Shown one piece after another: positions 40,745 through 49,658 of a stretch of DNA of 64,000 nucleotides (positions within the stretch are counted from its first letter, which is position 1; every line of letters starts with the position of its first letter). Origin of the DNA: CAVQLX01 sp963811605 (GTDB lineage Bacteria; Desulfobacterota; Binatia; DP-6). The stretch covers positions 124,001 through 188,000 of the forward strand of contig CAWESA010000008.1 in NCBI GenBank assembly GCA_963811605.1. The letters are read 5' to 3'. The translations under genes were made by a program, and so were the position numbers. The notes under the pieces were generated by a model. It saw only the letters and a program-made list of their open reading frames with translations. It searched no databases and was not told the DNA's origin.

Positions 40745-41617
40745 TCAACCCTCGATCGTCCGGATGACGGACGGCTCGCCGGTGGATCCGCGATCGATGC
40801 CGACGACCTGCATGGCCATCGCGCCGCCCGCCTGCCCGCGGAGCGTGTTGCCCCCGACGCAGGTGAGCCCTCCGTCGACCACCAGGGCCGCGCCGGTGAC
40901 GAAGCGCGCGTCGTCGCTCGCCAGGTAGAGCGCGGCGGCGGCGATGTCCTCCGGGCGGCCGTGCTCGGGCCACGGCTGTGCCCGGTCGAGGAGCTGACCC
41001 ATGGCCTCGGGGCTGCCGCGGTGGATCAGGGGGGTATTGATGCCCCCCGGGCAGATGCAGTTCACGCGGATCCGATCCGGAGCGAGCTCGATGGCCACCG
41101 CCCGCGTCAGGTTGATCACGGCAGCCTTGGCCGCCGAGTAGGCCTGCGGCCCGTCGCCGCCGGACAGCCCGGCGACCGAGGCGGTGCTGATGATCGTCCC
41201 GCCGCCGCCCTGCGCCTGCATGCGCCGCGCGCCGTGCTTGATGCCGAGGAAGACGCTGCGCAGCAGGACGGCCATGGTGAAGTCCCAGTCCTCGACGTCG
41301 ATGCGGGTGATCGGTCCGATCGCGCCCGCGACGCCGGCGTTGTTGAACACGCAGTCGAGGCGTCCCCAGGCGCGCTGCGCGGCGTCGATCGCCGCTTCGA
41401 CCTGCGCCTCGTCGGCGACGTCGGTGCGCAGGAAGCGCACGCGGGTGGCGTGTCCCTGCTGGGCGGCGAGGGCGACCGTCTCCTCGCCCGTCTCGACGTT
41501 CAGATCCGCCACCAGCACGCGCGCGCCCTCGGCGGCGAACCGGAGCACGGTCGCGCGCCCGATGCCGTTTCCGCCGCCCGTCACGACTGCCACCTTGTCC
41601 TCGAGTCGTCCAGTCAT
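40745..41617 (-). CDS. Short-chain dehydrogenase/reductase
   Basis: 290 residues from ATG 41617 (the frame has another ATG at 41635). Cofactor loop TGGGNGIG, NNAGVAG, catalytic serine in IISTASVAG, and YSAAK. The C-terminal FVTGAALVVDGGLTCVGGNT is the conserved end, with about 30 extra residues behind it. D in LVADLN suggests NAD. Oxidises or reduces an alcohol or ketone of unknown type. Divergent from the NTF2-fold gene at 41683. Confidence 0.93.
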   Translation of the reverse strand: MTGRLEDKVAVVTGGGNGIGRATVLRFAAEGARVLVADLNVETGEETVALAAQQGHATRVRFLRTDVADEAQVEAAIDAAQRAWGRLDCVFNNAGVAGAIGPITRIDVEDWDFTMAVLLRSVFLGIKHGARRMQAQGGGGTIISTASVAGLSGGDGPQAYSAAKAAVINLTRAVAIELAPDRIRVNCICPGGINTPLIHRGSPEAMGQLLDRAQPWPEHGRPEDIAAAALYLASDDARFVTGAALVVDGGLTCVGGNTLRGQAGGAMAMQVVGIDRGSTGEPSVIRTIEG

Positions 41618-41682
41618 CGCGCCTGCGTAGAACATTGGCGGGCGCGGAGCCAGCGCGCTACACCGGCGGCGGGAGGGGTGCG

Positions 41683-42159
41683 ATGCAGGATCTCGAGCAG
41701 ACCGTCACCGACCTCGTGCGGCGGGTGCAGGCGCTGGAGGACGAGCTGGCGATTCACCGCCTGATCGTGCGCTACGGCCTCGGCGTGGACACGGGCGACG
41801 CGGAGCAGGGCGCCGCCGTCTTCAGGGAGGAGGGCGTCTACGACGTGGACGTCGGACGCATGGAGGGCCGCGACGCGGTGTGTGCCATGCTCTGCGGGGA
41901 GCGTCACCAGGCGATGGTGGGCCGCTGCGCGCACCAGATCGGGCCCGCCGTGGTCCGGCTCGAGGGCGCGGAACGCGCGATCGCCCTCGGCTACTCGCGC
42001 GTGTACCTCGAGACCGACGCGGGGACGCAGATCTATCGCGTGAGCATGAACCGCTGGGAGCTGGTCAAGGAGGGTGGCGAGTGGCTGATCGAGCGACGCG
42101 TGACCCGGCGTCTCGGTCACGCCGAAGCCCTCGCCGTGCTCACCGGCGGGCTGGCGTGA
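41683..42159 (+). CDS. SnoaL/NTF2-fold small protein
   Basis: 158 residues. ATG 41683 behind GGGAGGG. A coiled N-terminal helix (LEQTVTDLVRRVQALEDELA) is followed by the cone fold (IHRLIVRYGLGVDTGDAEQG, GRMEGRDAVCAML, HQIGPAVVRLEGAERAIALG, NRWELVKEGGEWLIERRVTR). The family binds or isomerises small hydrophobic molecules. Substrate unknown; its divergent partner is the SDR at 41617. Confidence 0.82.
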   Translation: MQDLEQTVTDLVRRVQALEDELAIHRLIVRYGLGVDTGDAEQGAAVFREEGVYDVDVGRMEGRDAVCAMLCGERHQAMVGRCAHQIGPAVVRLEGAERAIALGYSRVYLETDAGTQIYRVSMNRWELVKEGGEWLIERRVTRRLGHAEALAVLTGGLA

Positions 42160-42186
42160 TGCGTGCGCGGGGCCCGGCGGCGGCTG

Positions 42187-42951
42187 CTACGCCCGTCGCT
42201 CCGCCGGTGCGGGCGCGAGCGCGAAGTCGTAGGTCACGTGCAGGCGGCCGTCGCGGGCCTCCGGCCGGACCACCAGCTCGTCCTTCACCGCGCCCGCGAC
42301 GTCCTCGCCCAGGTACGCGCCCCCCTCGAAGAACAGCTGGGTGACCAGGGACTCGTGGCCTGCCGCCTCGATGAGGAGGTGGATGTGCGCGGGGCGCCAG
42401 GGGTGCCAGCCGCAGGCGTCGATCATGCGGCCGGTGGGCCCGTCGTGCGGGATGGTGTACGGCGCGGGGAGGATGGTCCGCAGCTCGTAGCGACCCTCCG
42501 CATCGGTGGCCACCTTTCCGCGCAGGATGCCCGGGGGGAGGTCGGGGTGAAACCCCGAGTAGAAGCCGTCGGCGTCGGCGTGCCAGACGTCGAGCACCGC
42601 ACCGGCGAGCGGACGTCCCGCGGCGTCGGTCACGCGGCCGCTCAGCGTCAGGGGCTCGCCGCGCTCGCCGGCACGCCGCGGCATCTCGAACGGCTCCGCG
42701 AGCATCGGCGCTGCCGGCAGGTGGTACGGGCCGAGGATCGTCCCGCGCGAGCCGGCGCGCTCGCGGAACGCGGTGCGCTCCACCGTCCGCTCCACGAACA
42801 CGTCGAGCAGCAGCGGCCACTCCCCCGCCTCCCCGACGGCGATGAGCCACTGCTTGGCGGCCTGGTACTCCTCGTACGTGACGTCGTGATCGGCGACCAC
42901 GCGCCCGATCGCCCCGAGCAGCGCGCTCACCAGGGTCTCGACGCGGCTCAT
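42187..42951 (-). CDS. Intradiol ring-cleavage dioxygenase
   Basis: 254 residues, cytosolic, non-heme Fe(III). The N-terminal catechol-dioxygenase helical domain (1-75) is followed by the beta-sandwich, with ILGPYHLPAAP near 76. The four iron ligands fit Y131 (DADGFYSGF), Y165 (ILPAPYTIP), H189 and H191 (RPAHIHLL). Length and N-domain are like catechol or hydroxyquinol 1,2-dioxygenases, which open the ring between two hydroxyls. It is the last gene of the minus-strand operon, overlapping the molybdenum subunit by 4 bp, so it probably cleaves the diol or triol made by the oxygenases before it. Confidence 0.93.
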   Translation of the reverse strand: MSRVETLVSALLGAIGRVVADHDVTYEEYQAAKQWLIAVGEAGEWPLLLDVFVERTVERTAFRERAGSRGTILGPYHLPAAPMLAEPFEMPRRAGERGEPLTLSGRVTDAAGRPLAGAVLDVWHADADGFYSGFHPDLPPGILRGKVATDAEGRYELRTILPAPYTIPHDGPTGRMIDACGWHPWRPAHIHLLIEAAGHESLVTQLFFEGGAYLGEDVAGAVKDELVVRPEARDGRLHVTYDFALAPAPAERRA

Positions 42952-45347
42952 GCCGCCCCTCCGTGGCCACCGCGCCGCGCTTCGTGCAGCAGGTTCGACA
43001 CCCGCCCGGGCGTCAGCGGCACCGCGTTGGCCTCGACGCCGAACGGGGCCAGGGCATCGGTCACGGCACACGCGATCGCGCCCACGGGCGCGCTCGAGCA
43101 CCCGACGCCGATGCCCTTGAAGCCGCCGAGGGTGTGGGGCGAAGGGCTCTCGAAGTGCGCCATCTCGACCTCGGGAACCTCGGGCCCGGCCGGCGTGACG
43201 TAGTCGACCAGCGTCGCGGTGCGTGCACGGGTGTCGTCGTCGAAGGCCAGCCGTTCGTAGAGGGCGCTCCCGATGCCCTGGGCGACGCCGCCCTGGATCT
43301 GTCCCTTCACGGTCAGCGGGTTGATGATGTGGCCGGAGTCCTCGACCGCGATGTAGCGCAGGATGGCGACCTTGCCGGTCTCGACATCCACCTCGACCGT
43401 GACCACGTGACTGCCGTTCGGATGCGTCGACGGCATCTCCGGATCGTAGTAGCCGGAGGCCTCGAGTCCGGGCTCGACGCCCTTCGGCAGACGTCCGGGC
43501 ATGCCGACCAGCTGGTGGGCGACGTGGGCGATGGACAGCAGCTCGGCGCCGTCCTTCCGGCGCCGCACGGCGCCCGCTGCCAGCTCCAGGTCGTCGCCCG
43601 GGACCTCGGTGATCAGGGCGGCGACGTCGAGGATCTTCCGTCGCACCTTCTCGCACGCCCGGATCACCGCGCCGCTTCCGGTGACGGCCCCGCGATCGCC
43701 CCACGTGCCCGAGCCGATGGGGACGACGTCGGTATCCCCGTGCACGACCCGTATGCTCGTGACCGGGAGCCCGAGCTCCCGGGCGGCGACCTGGGCGAAG
43801 ATGGTCTCGTGCCGCTGCCCGGACGGCTTCGTGCTGACGTACACGGTGGCGTGCGCGCTCGCGTCCATGCGGACCACGGCGGAGTCGTAGGTGGCGACGT
43901 TCATGCCGGCCGCGAGCAAGCCCTGCGAGTTCGGCGCCGCGTCGTAGGTGAAGTTGCTCATCCCGATGCCGACGTACCGGCCCTCGCGCCGGAGCCGCGC
44001 CTGCTCGCGTCGGAACGCGTCGTATCCCAGCATGTCGAGCGCCTTGCGGAGGCACTCGCGGTGGCTCCCCGTCTCGAGATGCTCGCCGATGACCGAGGTA
44101 TAGGGGTGCTCCTCCCTGGCGATCAGGTTGCGCAACCGGATCTCGGCCGGGTCGATGCCCAGCGTGCGGGCACCTTCGTCGAGGAGACGCTCCATCACGA
44201 GGATCGCGTGCGGCAGGCCGACGCCGCGATAGACCCCGTTGGGAGGCTTGTTCGTGACCGCGACGGTCACGTCCGTGGCGTACGCCGGAACCTTGTAGGG
44301 GCCCGGCATGCAGAAGGCGGCGTGCACCCCCTCGAAGGCGGAGCCGAACGGGAATGCCGAGTAGGCGCCGACGTCGCTGAGCACGCTGCTCTTGAGGGCG
44401 AGGATGGCGCCGTCCTTCGAGAGCGCGAGCGTGCCGCGCAGCACCTGCTCGCGTGACTGGAGCCCGGCGGTCAGGTTCTCACGCCGATCCTGGATCCACT
44501 TGACCGGCTTCCGCAGGTGCCGGGCCAGGAACGCGATCACGAGCTCCTGGGGATGGACGTAGATCTTGAGCGCGAATCCCCCGCCGATGTCCGGCGCGAT
44601 CACGCGGATGCGCTGCTCGGGGAGGGCCAGCTTGCGCGCGAGCTCGGCACGGAGGATGTGCGGGATCTGCGTCGACGACCAGAGCGTGAGCGCATCGGCG
44701 GCGGGGTCGTACGAGGCGACGCAGCCGAGCGTCTCCATCGGCAGGGCGACCTGTCGATCCGCGCGGAAGGTCCTCGAGACCACGACCGGCGCGGTGCGGA
44801 GGATCTGCTCGACGCCCCCGACATCGAGCGCCACGCGGTGCATGAGATTGTCGCCCCACGCCTCGTGCAGGAGGGCGGCTCCGGCCGAGCGCGCCTCCTC
44901 CGCGCTGCGCACCGGCGCCAGCGGCTCGTACTCGACGTCGACCAGGGCGGCGGCGTCTTCGGCCACGTAGCGGTCGCTGGCGACGACGACGGCGACGGGC
45001 TCGCCGACGAAGCGCACCTTGTCGCAGGCGAGCGCGGGCCAGTCGCACGTCTTGTGGAGCGGTGCGGCTGCCGGATCGTACTCCACGCGCAGCGGCGGGA
45101 GCGTCGCTCGAAGGTCCTCGCCGGCGAGGACGGCGTGCACGCCGGGCAGGGCGCGCGCCCGGGAGACGTCGACGCGGCGCAGCCTCGCATGGGCCTGCGT
45201 GCTGGGGACGAAGGCGGCGATCAGCTGGCCGGCGACCTGGACGTCGTTCAGGTAGCACCCGCGCCCCATGAGGAGGCGCGGATCCTCCACCGGCCGCACC
45301 GCCGATCCGACGGGGCTGGATGCCGACGGTGCGTGGCTCCCGGTCAT
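42948..45347 (-). CDS. Molybdenum hydroxylase large subunit (xanthine dehydrogenase/CoxL family)
   Basis: 799 residues. The N-terminal block VRPVEDPRLLMGRGCYLNDV, then PHILRAELARKLALPEQRIR, GGGFALKIYVHPQELVIAFL, the active-site region PNGVYRGVGLPHAILVMERL and GVGCSSAPVGAI near the end are typical of the molybdopterin-binding subunit. With the iron-sulfur and FAD subunits at 46608 and 47107 it forms the usual L-M-S enzyme that hydroxylates heteroaromatic rings or aldehydes with water oxygen. The active-site loop differs from true CO dehydrogenase (no AYRCSFR motif). It overlaps the dioxygenase by 4 bp and the Rieske gene ends 1 bp before its start. Confidence 0.95.
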   Translation of the reverse strand: MTGSHAPSASSPVGSAVRPVEDPRLLMGRGCYLNDVQVAGQLIAAFVPSTQAHARLRRVDVSRARALPGVHAVLAGEDLRATLPPLRVEYDPAAAPLHKTCDWPALACDKVRFVGEPVAVVVASDRYVAEDAAALVDVEYEPLAPVRSAEEARSAGAALLHEAWGDNLMHRVALDVGGVEQILRTAPVVVSRTFRADRQVALPMETLGCVASYDPAADALTLWSSTQIPHILRAELARKLALPEQRIRVIAPDIGGGFALKIYVHPQELVIAFLARHLRKPVKWIQDRRENLTAGLQSREQVLRGTLALSKDGAILALKSSVLSDVGAYSAFPFGSAFEGVHAAFCMPGPYKVPAYATDVTVAVTNKPPNGVYRGVGLPHAILVMERLLDEGARTLGIDPAEIRLRNLIAREEHPYTSVIGEHLETGSHRECLRKALDMLGYDAFRREQARLRREGRYVGIGMSNFTYDAAPNSQGLLAAGMNVATYDSAVVRMDASAHATVYVSTKPSGQRHETIFAQVAARELGLPVTSIRVVHGDTDVVPIGSGTWGDRGAVTGSGAVIRACEKVRRKILDVAALITEVPGDDLELAAGAVRRRKDGAELLSIAHVAHQLVGMPGRLPKGVEPGLEASGYYDPEMPSTHPNGSHVVTVEVDVETGKVAILRYIAVEDSGHIINPLTVKGQIQGGVAQGIGSALYERLAFDDDTRARTATLVDYVTPAGPEVPEVEMAHFESPSPHTLGGFKGIGVGCSSAPVGAIACAVTDALAPFGVEANAVPLTPGRVSNLLHEARRGGHGGAA

Positions 45348-45348
45348 G

Positions 45349-46611
45349 CTACTCCGCGAGCTCGTCGACCATGCGCAGCACGTGCCGTTCGAAGGCGCCG
45401 ACGCCGATCTCCGCCTCGCCCACGATCTGTTCCGTGATCGCGCCGGACACGTAGCTGTCGTACACCCCTTCCACGGTCGTCATGTCCTCGGTCACCGTGT
45501 TCCGCATCTCGAGGAGACCGTGCTGGCGCGCGAGGTACTCGCCGAACGTCTTCGGATGCCGCGTGAAGTACTCGTCGTAGTCCCAGAGCGTCTCGCCGAC
45601 GCCGCGCGGCCACGAGCGCATGATCATCAGGTGGCCCTTCTGCACCAGGATCACGGTGTTCGGGAAGATCTGGTACAGGTCGAAGGCCCAGCGGTCCGTG
45701 TTCGAGGCGTTGAGCGCTCCCGGATAGCGATCCGTCACGCCGCCCCGGTAGTCGTCGTTGTCGGTGTTGTAGTAGAGCGCCGTGGGGTACCCGCCGACGG
45801 CGTTCGCGAGCGTCGAGAGGAAGACGCCGGCGCCCATCGGCGCCTCCGGGCGATGCACCTCGAGCTTGCACGGCACGCCCACGCTGTCGGGGTAGGTCCA
45901 GGTCGGCGTGTCGTTCTTGGTGAACTTCGCGATGATCGAGCGCGCGTGCAGGAAGCGCGCGTGGTACCCCTCGGACTGCGAGTCGACCTGGAGCTTCCAG
46001 TTGCATTTGAAGAGACCCTTGCGCCCCCATTCCCAGCCCCACGGTTCCCGCTCGAGGTAGTCGCCGAGGGAGTCGGGCATCGGGGCGAGGTACTCGCGCA
46101 GCGACCAGCGTGGATGCGGGTCGAGGTTCACGAACACCCAGCCGCCCCAGGTGTCCACGCTCACGGGCTTCAGGCCGCGTTCGCAGCGGTCGAACGGCAG
46201 GAAGGTGTCGGGGAACGTGACCCCCGCGAGCCGACCGTCGAGCTGGTACGTCCAGCCGTGGAAGGTGCACTGGATCACGCCGGCGTGGCCGCGCTCGTAG
46301 TACGCGAGCCGTCCTCCCCGATGCTGGCAGACGTTGTAGAAGGCGCGGATGATCGAGTCCTTGCCCCGCACCACCAGGATGGACGTCCGGTCCACGAAGG
46401 GCAGGTTGAGCACGAAGTAGTCGCCGGGATTCGGGATCTCCGCGGCGCGACCCGCCCACAGCCAGCACTTGCGCCAGATGGTGGCGATCTCACGGCGGTA
46501 GAAGTCCTCGCTGATGTACGGCTCGACCGGGATGCGATGAAACTCACGGCGCTCGAGCTCGGCCCGATTGCCGAATGCGAAGAGGGCGGCCTGGTCGGTC
46601 GAGTGGCTCAT
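45349..46611 (-). CDS. Rieske non-heme iron oxygenase, large (alpha) subunit
   Basis: 420 residues. The Rieske 2Fe-2S site is C95-x-H97 and C115-x2-H118 (CQHRGG, CTFHGW). The C-terminal domain has the mononuclear iron region with SQSEGYHARFLH in place of the classical N-x-x-E-x-Y-H-x-x-x-x-H. It hydroxylates or demethylates an aromatic or related substrate using electrons from a reductase. No beta subunit, ferredoxin or reductase gene is next to it, so it may be an alpha-only enzyme with a remote reductase. ATG 46611 overlaps the stop of the small 2Fe-2S subunit by 4 bp. Confidence 0.93.
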   Translation of the reverse strand: MSHSTDQAALFAFGNRAELERREFHRIPVEPYISEDFYRREIATIWRKCWLWAGRAAEIPNPGDYFVLNLPFVDRTSILVVRGKDSIIRAFYNVCQHRGGRLAYYERGHAGVIQCTFHGWTYQLDGRLAGVTFPDTFLPFDRCERGLKPVSVDTWGGWVFVNLDPHPRWSLREYLAPMPDSLGDYLEREPWGWEWGRKGLFKCNWKLQVDSQSEGYHARFLHARSIIAKFTKNDTPTWTYPDSVGVPCKLEVHRPEAPMGAGVFLSTLANAVGGYPTALYYNTDNDDYRGGVTDRYPGALNASNTDRWAFDLYQIFPNTVILVQKGHLMIMRSWPRGVGETLWDYDEYFTRHPKTFGEYLARQHGLLEMRNTVTEDMTTVEGVYDSYVSGAITEQIVGEAEIGVGAFERHVLRMVDELAE

Positions 46612-47114
46612 CCTCCCATGATCTCCTTTCCGGCCGGCGAACGCAGGCGTCGGGCGGCGGCTTGCACCGCGTCGACGATACCCTGGTAGCCGGTACAGCG
46701 ACACACGACGGCGGCGAGTGCGGTCCGGATCTCCCTCTCCGTCGGCGATGGGTTCGTCCGCAGGAGATCCCATGCCGCCATGAGCATGCCGGGGGTGCAG
46801 AAGCCGCACTGCAGCGCCCCGTGCTCCCAGAACGCCTCCTGCAGCGGATGCAGGGTCCCGTCGGGCGCCGCCAGGCCCTCGACGGTGGTGACATCGGCTC
46901 CGTCGGCCTGAACGGCCAGCATCAGACACGAGCGCGCCGCCGCGCCGTCCACCAGGACGGTACACGCGCCGCACACGCCGTGCTCGCAGCCGATGTGCGT
47001 GCCGGTCAACCCGGCGTCCTCGCGGATGAAGTCCGCGAGCAGCCGGCGCGGAGGGACGGTCCCGTCGCAGGGGGTGCCGTTGATCGTCATCCGGATCCGT
47101 CTCGGCTCACCCAC
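46608..47114 (-). CDS. 2Fe-2S small subunit of the molybdenum hydroxylase (CoxS-like)
   Basis: 168 residues. Plant-type 2Fe-2S cluster CEHGVCGACTVLVDG plus a later cysteine in RSCLML, and the second cluster domain with CGFCTPGM and CRCTGY. Passes electrons from the molybdenum site to FAD. Overlaps the FAD subunit by 8 bp and the Rieske gene by 4 bp. Confidence 0.95.
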   Translation of the reverse strand: MGEPRRIRMTINGTPCDGTVPPRRLLADFIREDAGLTGTHIGCEHGVCGACTVLVDGAAARSCLMLAVQADGADVTTVEGLAAPDGTLHPLQEAFWEHGALQCGFCTPGMLMAAWDLLRTNPSPTEREIRTALAAVVCRCTGYQGIVDAVQAAARRLRSPAGKEIMGG

Positions 47115-47991
47115 CGGGGTGCTCCTGATTCCGCGCTTTCGCTGCGGCTCTCGCCAGCGCCCGCGCCACCAGCACGCGCGTCAGCCGCCGCCGATAGCCG
47201 GAGGTGGCGTGCAGATCGTCGATCGGCTCGACGAGATCCGCGGCGCGCTCCGCCGCGGCCGCGATGACACCCTGGCCCAAGTCCTGGCCCTCGAGCAGCT
47301 TCTCCACGGGGCGGAGCCGGGTCGGTGTCGGGCAGCCGCTGACGCCGACGCGCGCCATGGTGCAACGCCCGTCTCGATCGACCGTGAGCTGCGCCGCCAC
47401 GCCGACGAGCGCGAAGTGGTTCTCCCGCAAGGCGAGCTCCTCGAAGGCGGCGCCGCTTGCGGGCGGCGCGGCGGGCAGGCGGATCTCCACCAGGAGCTCC
47501 TCCGGCGCGAGCGCGGTCGCGAACGAGCCCACGAAGAACTCGGCGGGCTTGAGGGTGCGCTCGCCCGTCGGTCCCCGGACGACCAGGTCGCCGTCGAGTG
47601 CGGTGACGAGCGCGGGGAGCTCGGCGGCCGGATCGGCGAAGGCCAGGCTCCCGCCGATGGTCCCCCGGGTGCGGGTCGGGAGGTGGCCGATGAGACGGAT
47701 CGCCTCTCCCAGGAGCGGCAGCTTCGCGGACACGAGGTCGGAGAACTGGATCGCTCGCTGACGGGTCATCGCGCCGAAGCTGACGAGACCGTTCGTCTGC
47801 CGCACGTAGGCGAGCTCGGGGACGCGGTTCAGGTCGACGACCACGGCCGGGGTCAGGATGCGGAGGTTCAGTCGGGGCACGAGGCTCTGCCCGCCCGCGA
47901 GGACCCGGGCGTCGCGCCCGTGCCGGCGGAGCAGGCCCAGCGCCTCGTCGAGGGATCGCGGATCGTAGTAGTCGAAGGGGGCCGGTTTCAT
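47107..47991 (-). CDS. FAD-binding subunit of the molybdenum hydroxylase (CoxM-like)
   Basis: 294 residues. VLAGGQSLVPRLNLRILTPA is the first FAD loop and TRGTIGGSLAFADPAAELPA the second; the C-terminal domain reads RVGVSGCPTPTRLRPVEKLL. Takes electrons from the 2Fe-2S subunit. It stands 7 bp behind the glutathione transferase. Confidence 0.95.
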   Translation of the reverse strand: MKPAPFDYYDPRSLDEALGLLRRHGRDARVLAGGQSLVPRLNLRILTPAVVVDLNRVPELAYVRQTNGLVSFGAMTRQRAIQFSDLVSAKLPLLGEAIRLIGHLPTRTRGTIGGSLAFADPAAELPALVTALDGDLVVRGPTGERTLKPAEFFVGSFATALAPEELLVEIRLPAAPPASGAAFEELALRENHFALVGVAAQLTVDRDGRCTMARVGVSGCPTPTRLRPVEKLLEGQDLGQGVIAAAAERAADLVEPIDDLHATSGYRRRLTRVLVARALARAAAKARNQEHPGG

Positions 47992-47998
47992 GGAGCCG

Positions 47999-48745
47999 TC
48001 AGATGAGACCCTGCTCCTCGGCGACGCGGATGTGGTCCACGAACGACGGCGTGTTCTGGAAGCTCGGTCGCTCGGCGAGCCGCCGGATCCACCGCGTGAG
48101 GCGCGGATACGGTTTCACCGGCTGGCCGCAGAGGAATCCGATCGGCACCACCACTCCGAGCGCGATGTCGGCAATGCTGAACGTGCCGCCGAAGTAGTCC
48201 TGCTCCCCGAGGCCTTCCTCCATGACGTGCAGATCCCAGGCCCACATCTTCGTCGCCTGGTTCCAGGCCGTGTGGTCGCGATCGCTGCCGATGCAGAGGT
48301 ACGATGCTCCGCCCGCGGCGAGGACCATGGCCTCGAGATCCGGGGCCGCGAGGGCGTCCTGCTCCTGCGTCGTGGCCAGCGCGCAGATGGTGATCAGATC
48401 GGGTGTGAGGGTGGAGCTCTCCCAGATGAGCCACTTGCGGATGAGTGCCCGCTGCTTCACGTCGCCGGGGAGGAGCCAGCGCGCCGTCTCCCGCGACTCC
48501 ACGAGATAGGAGAGGATCGCGGCCGCTTCCCACAGGATGAAGCCGTCGTCGTCGATCGCCGGCACGCGACCGTTCGGATTGATCCGTCGATAGTCGCTGT
48601 CGAGCGGTCGGACGATCTTGCGGCGGTCGAGGTCGATGGTCTCGAAGGGCTCACCGATCTCCTGGAGGGCGATCGACACCTTCGTCGCCTGTCGCGCGCC
48701 GCCGAGGTGATCGTGGTCGGGAAGGACGGTGTAGAACTTGATCAT
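47999..48745 (-). CDS. Glutathione S-transferase-like protein
   Basis: 248 residues from ATG 48745. Thioredoxin-like N-domain (IKFYTVLPDHDHLGG; INPNGRVPAIDDDGFILWEA with the cis-Pro turn and the Glu-Ala glutathione-binding pair), helical C-domain (KWLIWESSTLTPDLIT; FSIADIALGVVVPIGF, YPRLTRWIRRLAERPS). In a degradation operon such enzymes isomerise maleyl-type products, dehalogenate or detoxify; the role here is open. Overlaps the NTF2-fold gene by 4 bp. Confidence 0.9.
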   Translation of the reverse strand: MIKFYTVLPDHDHLGGARQATKVSIALQEIGEPFETIDLDRRKIVRPLDSDYRRINPNGRVPAIDDDGFILWEAAAILSYLVESRETARWLLPGDVKQRALIRKWLIWESSTLTPDLITICALATTQEQDALAAPDLEAMVLAAGGASYLCIGSDRDHTAWNQATKMWAWDLHVMEEGLGEQDYFGGTFSIADIALGVVVPIGFLCGQPVKPYPRLTRWIRRLAERPSFQNTPSFVDHIRVAEEQGLI

Positions 48746-49167
48746 CGTGCGCCTCCGGATCCCCTCGCGGCCGGCCCGTCCCCGGCGAACTGGTGGTAGC
48801 ACTTGTGCATGATCTGCCAGCGATCGCCGGTCCAGAGGAGCGCCAGAAACTCCACGTAGTGGAAGTTGCGATAGTACTCGCGCACCTTCGCGACGGCAGC
48901 CGTCCCGAACACCTGGAGGTCGAGGATCTCGCTCTCGAGCGGGTCGCCCTGGCTCCGCGGGCTCGGAATCGTCCCGACGAACTCGAGCCAGCGATCTCGC
49001 GACACCGACTTGAGCTCTCCCTCGTCCCAGCCGACCAGCCTCGCCGTCGGCGAGAAGAGGTCTCCGAGCCGGTCCGTGTCCCCGGCGTGGATGGCCGAGA
49101 AGTATCCCTCGATCGTGCGGCGGAGGGCCGCCTCGGCGCCCGGCTCGTCGGCCGTGGCCGACGTCAT
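48742..49167 (-). CDS. NTF2-fold small protein of the degradation operon
   Basis: 141 residues. Helix AALRRTIEGYFSAIHAGDTD, FSPTARLVGWDEGELKSVSR, and paired strands AAVAKVREYYRNFHYVEFLA, then LLWTGDRWQIMHKCYHQF. This is the NTF2-like pattern of lumazine-binding/DUF4440-type proteins, possibly a hydrolase, isomerase or an accessory subunit. It is not a typical Rieske beta subunit, although that family shares the fold. Overlaps both neighbours by 4 bp. Confidence 0.75.
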   Translation of the reverse strand: MTSATADEPGAEAALRRTIEGYFSAIHAGDTDRLGDLFSPTARLVGWDEGELKSVSRDRWLEFVGTIPSPRSQGDPLESEILDLQVFGTAAVAKVREYYRNFHYVEFLALLWTGDRWQIMHKCYHQFAGDGPAARGSGGAR

Positions 49168-49568
49168 CGAATGCGCTCCGCCATGAGGGTGCGGGTCTGG
49201 CGTGGCTCCATGTCGTAGAAGCTCCGCTTGCTCTCGAAGTGTCGGGGATCGAGGGCGTCCGGCAGGTGGGCGAGCCCGAACTTCGGCGCCCACTTGACGA
49301 TCGGGCTGTCGATCTCGGCGAGGAACAGGACGAGGTTCGCGATCGGCTGCCACTCCGGGGGGATCTCGCGGTAGTCGTACTGATCGAGCACCGCGAGGAT
49401 GCCGGTCAGCTCCTCGCTGACGAGGCGATGGCACACCTCGAGATCGGCGATCGGCTCCGTGCAGCGCAACGCCTCCCGCTCCTCGGTGGTCGGCTTCCCG
49501 TAGCGCGCCGGGAAGTCGCCCAGGCGCTCCACGAGGTCGGCGAGATACGCGGACTGCAGATCGGACAT
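49164..49568 (-). CDS. Unknown protein leading the degradation operon
   Basis: 134 residues from ATG 49568 (GGAG upstream). Mostly helical: LQSAYLADLVERLGDFPARY, then EVCHRLVSEELTGILAVLDQ, PPEWQPIANLVLFLAEIDSP, ending in charged residues. Conserved-looking acidic and aromatic residues suggest a soluble small enzyme or ligand-binding protein. I do not recognise the family. Its stop overlaps the NTF2-fold gene by 4 bp, so it belongs to the same operon. Confidence 0.7.
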   Translation of the reverse strand: MSDLQSAYLADLVERLGDFPARYGKPTTEEREALRCTEPIADLEVCHRLVSEELTGILAVLDQYDYREIPPEWQPIANLVLFLAEIDSPIVKWAPKFGLAHLPDALDPRHFESKRSFYDMEPRQTRTLMAERIR

Positions 49569-49587
49569 GCTCGATCTCCGTTCGAGG

Positions 49588-49616
49588 TCGTAGCTACGCC
49601 GGTCGGGTGTTGGCAA
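49588..49616 (-). promoter_or_regulatory. Weak promoter candidate for the degradation operon
   Basis: Minus strand TTGCCA (49616-49611), 17-bp spacer, CTACGA (49593-49588), 19 nt before ATG 49568. It lies in the 90 bp between the operon and the divergent LysR gene, where an activator site is expected. Confidence 0.35.
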
Positions 49617-49658
49617 CAAGGCTCAGGTCTGGAAAAGAGTGTGCTGGAAGACACAACA

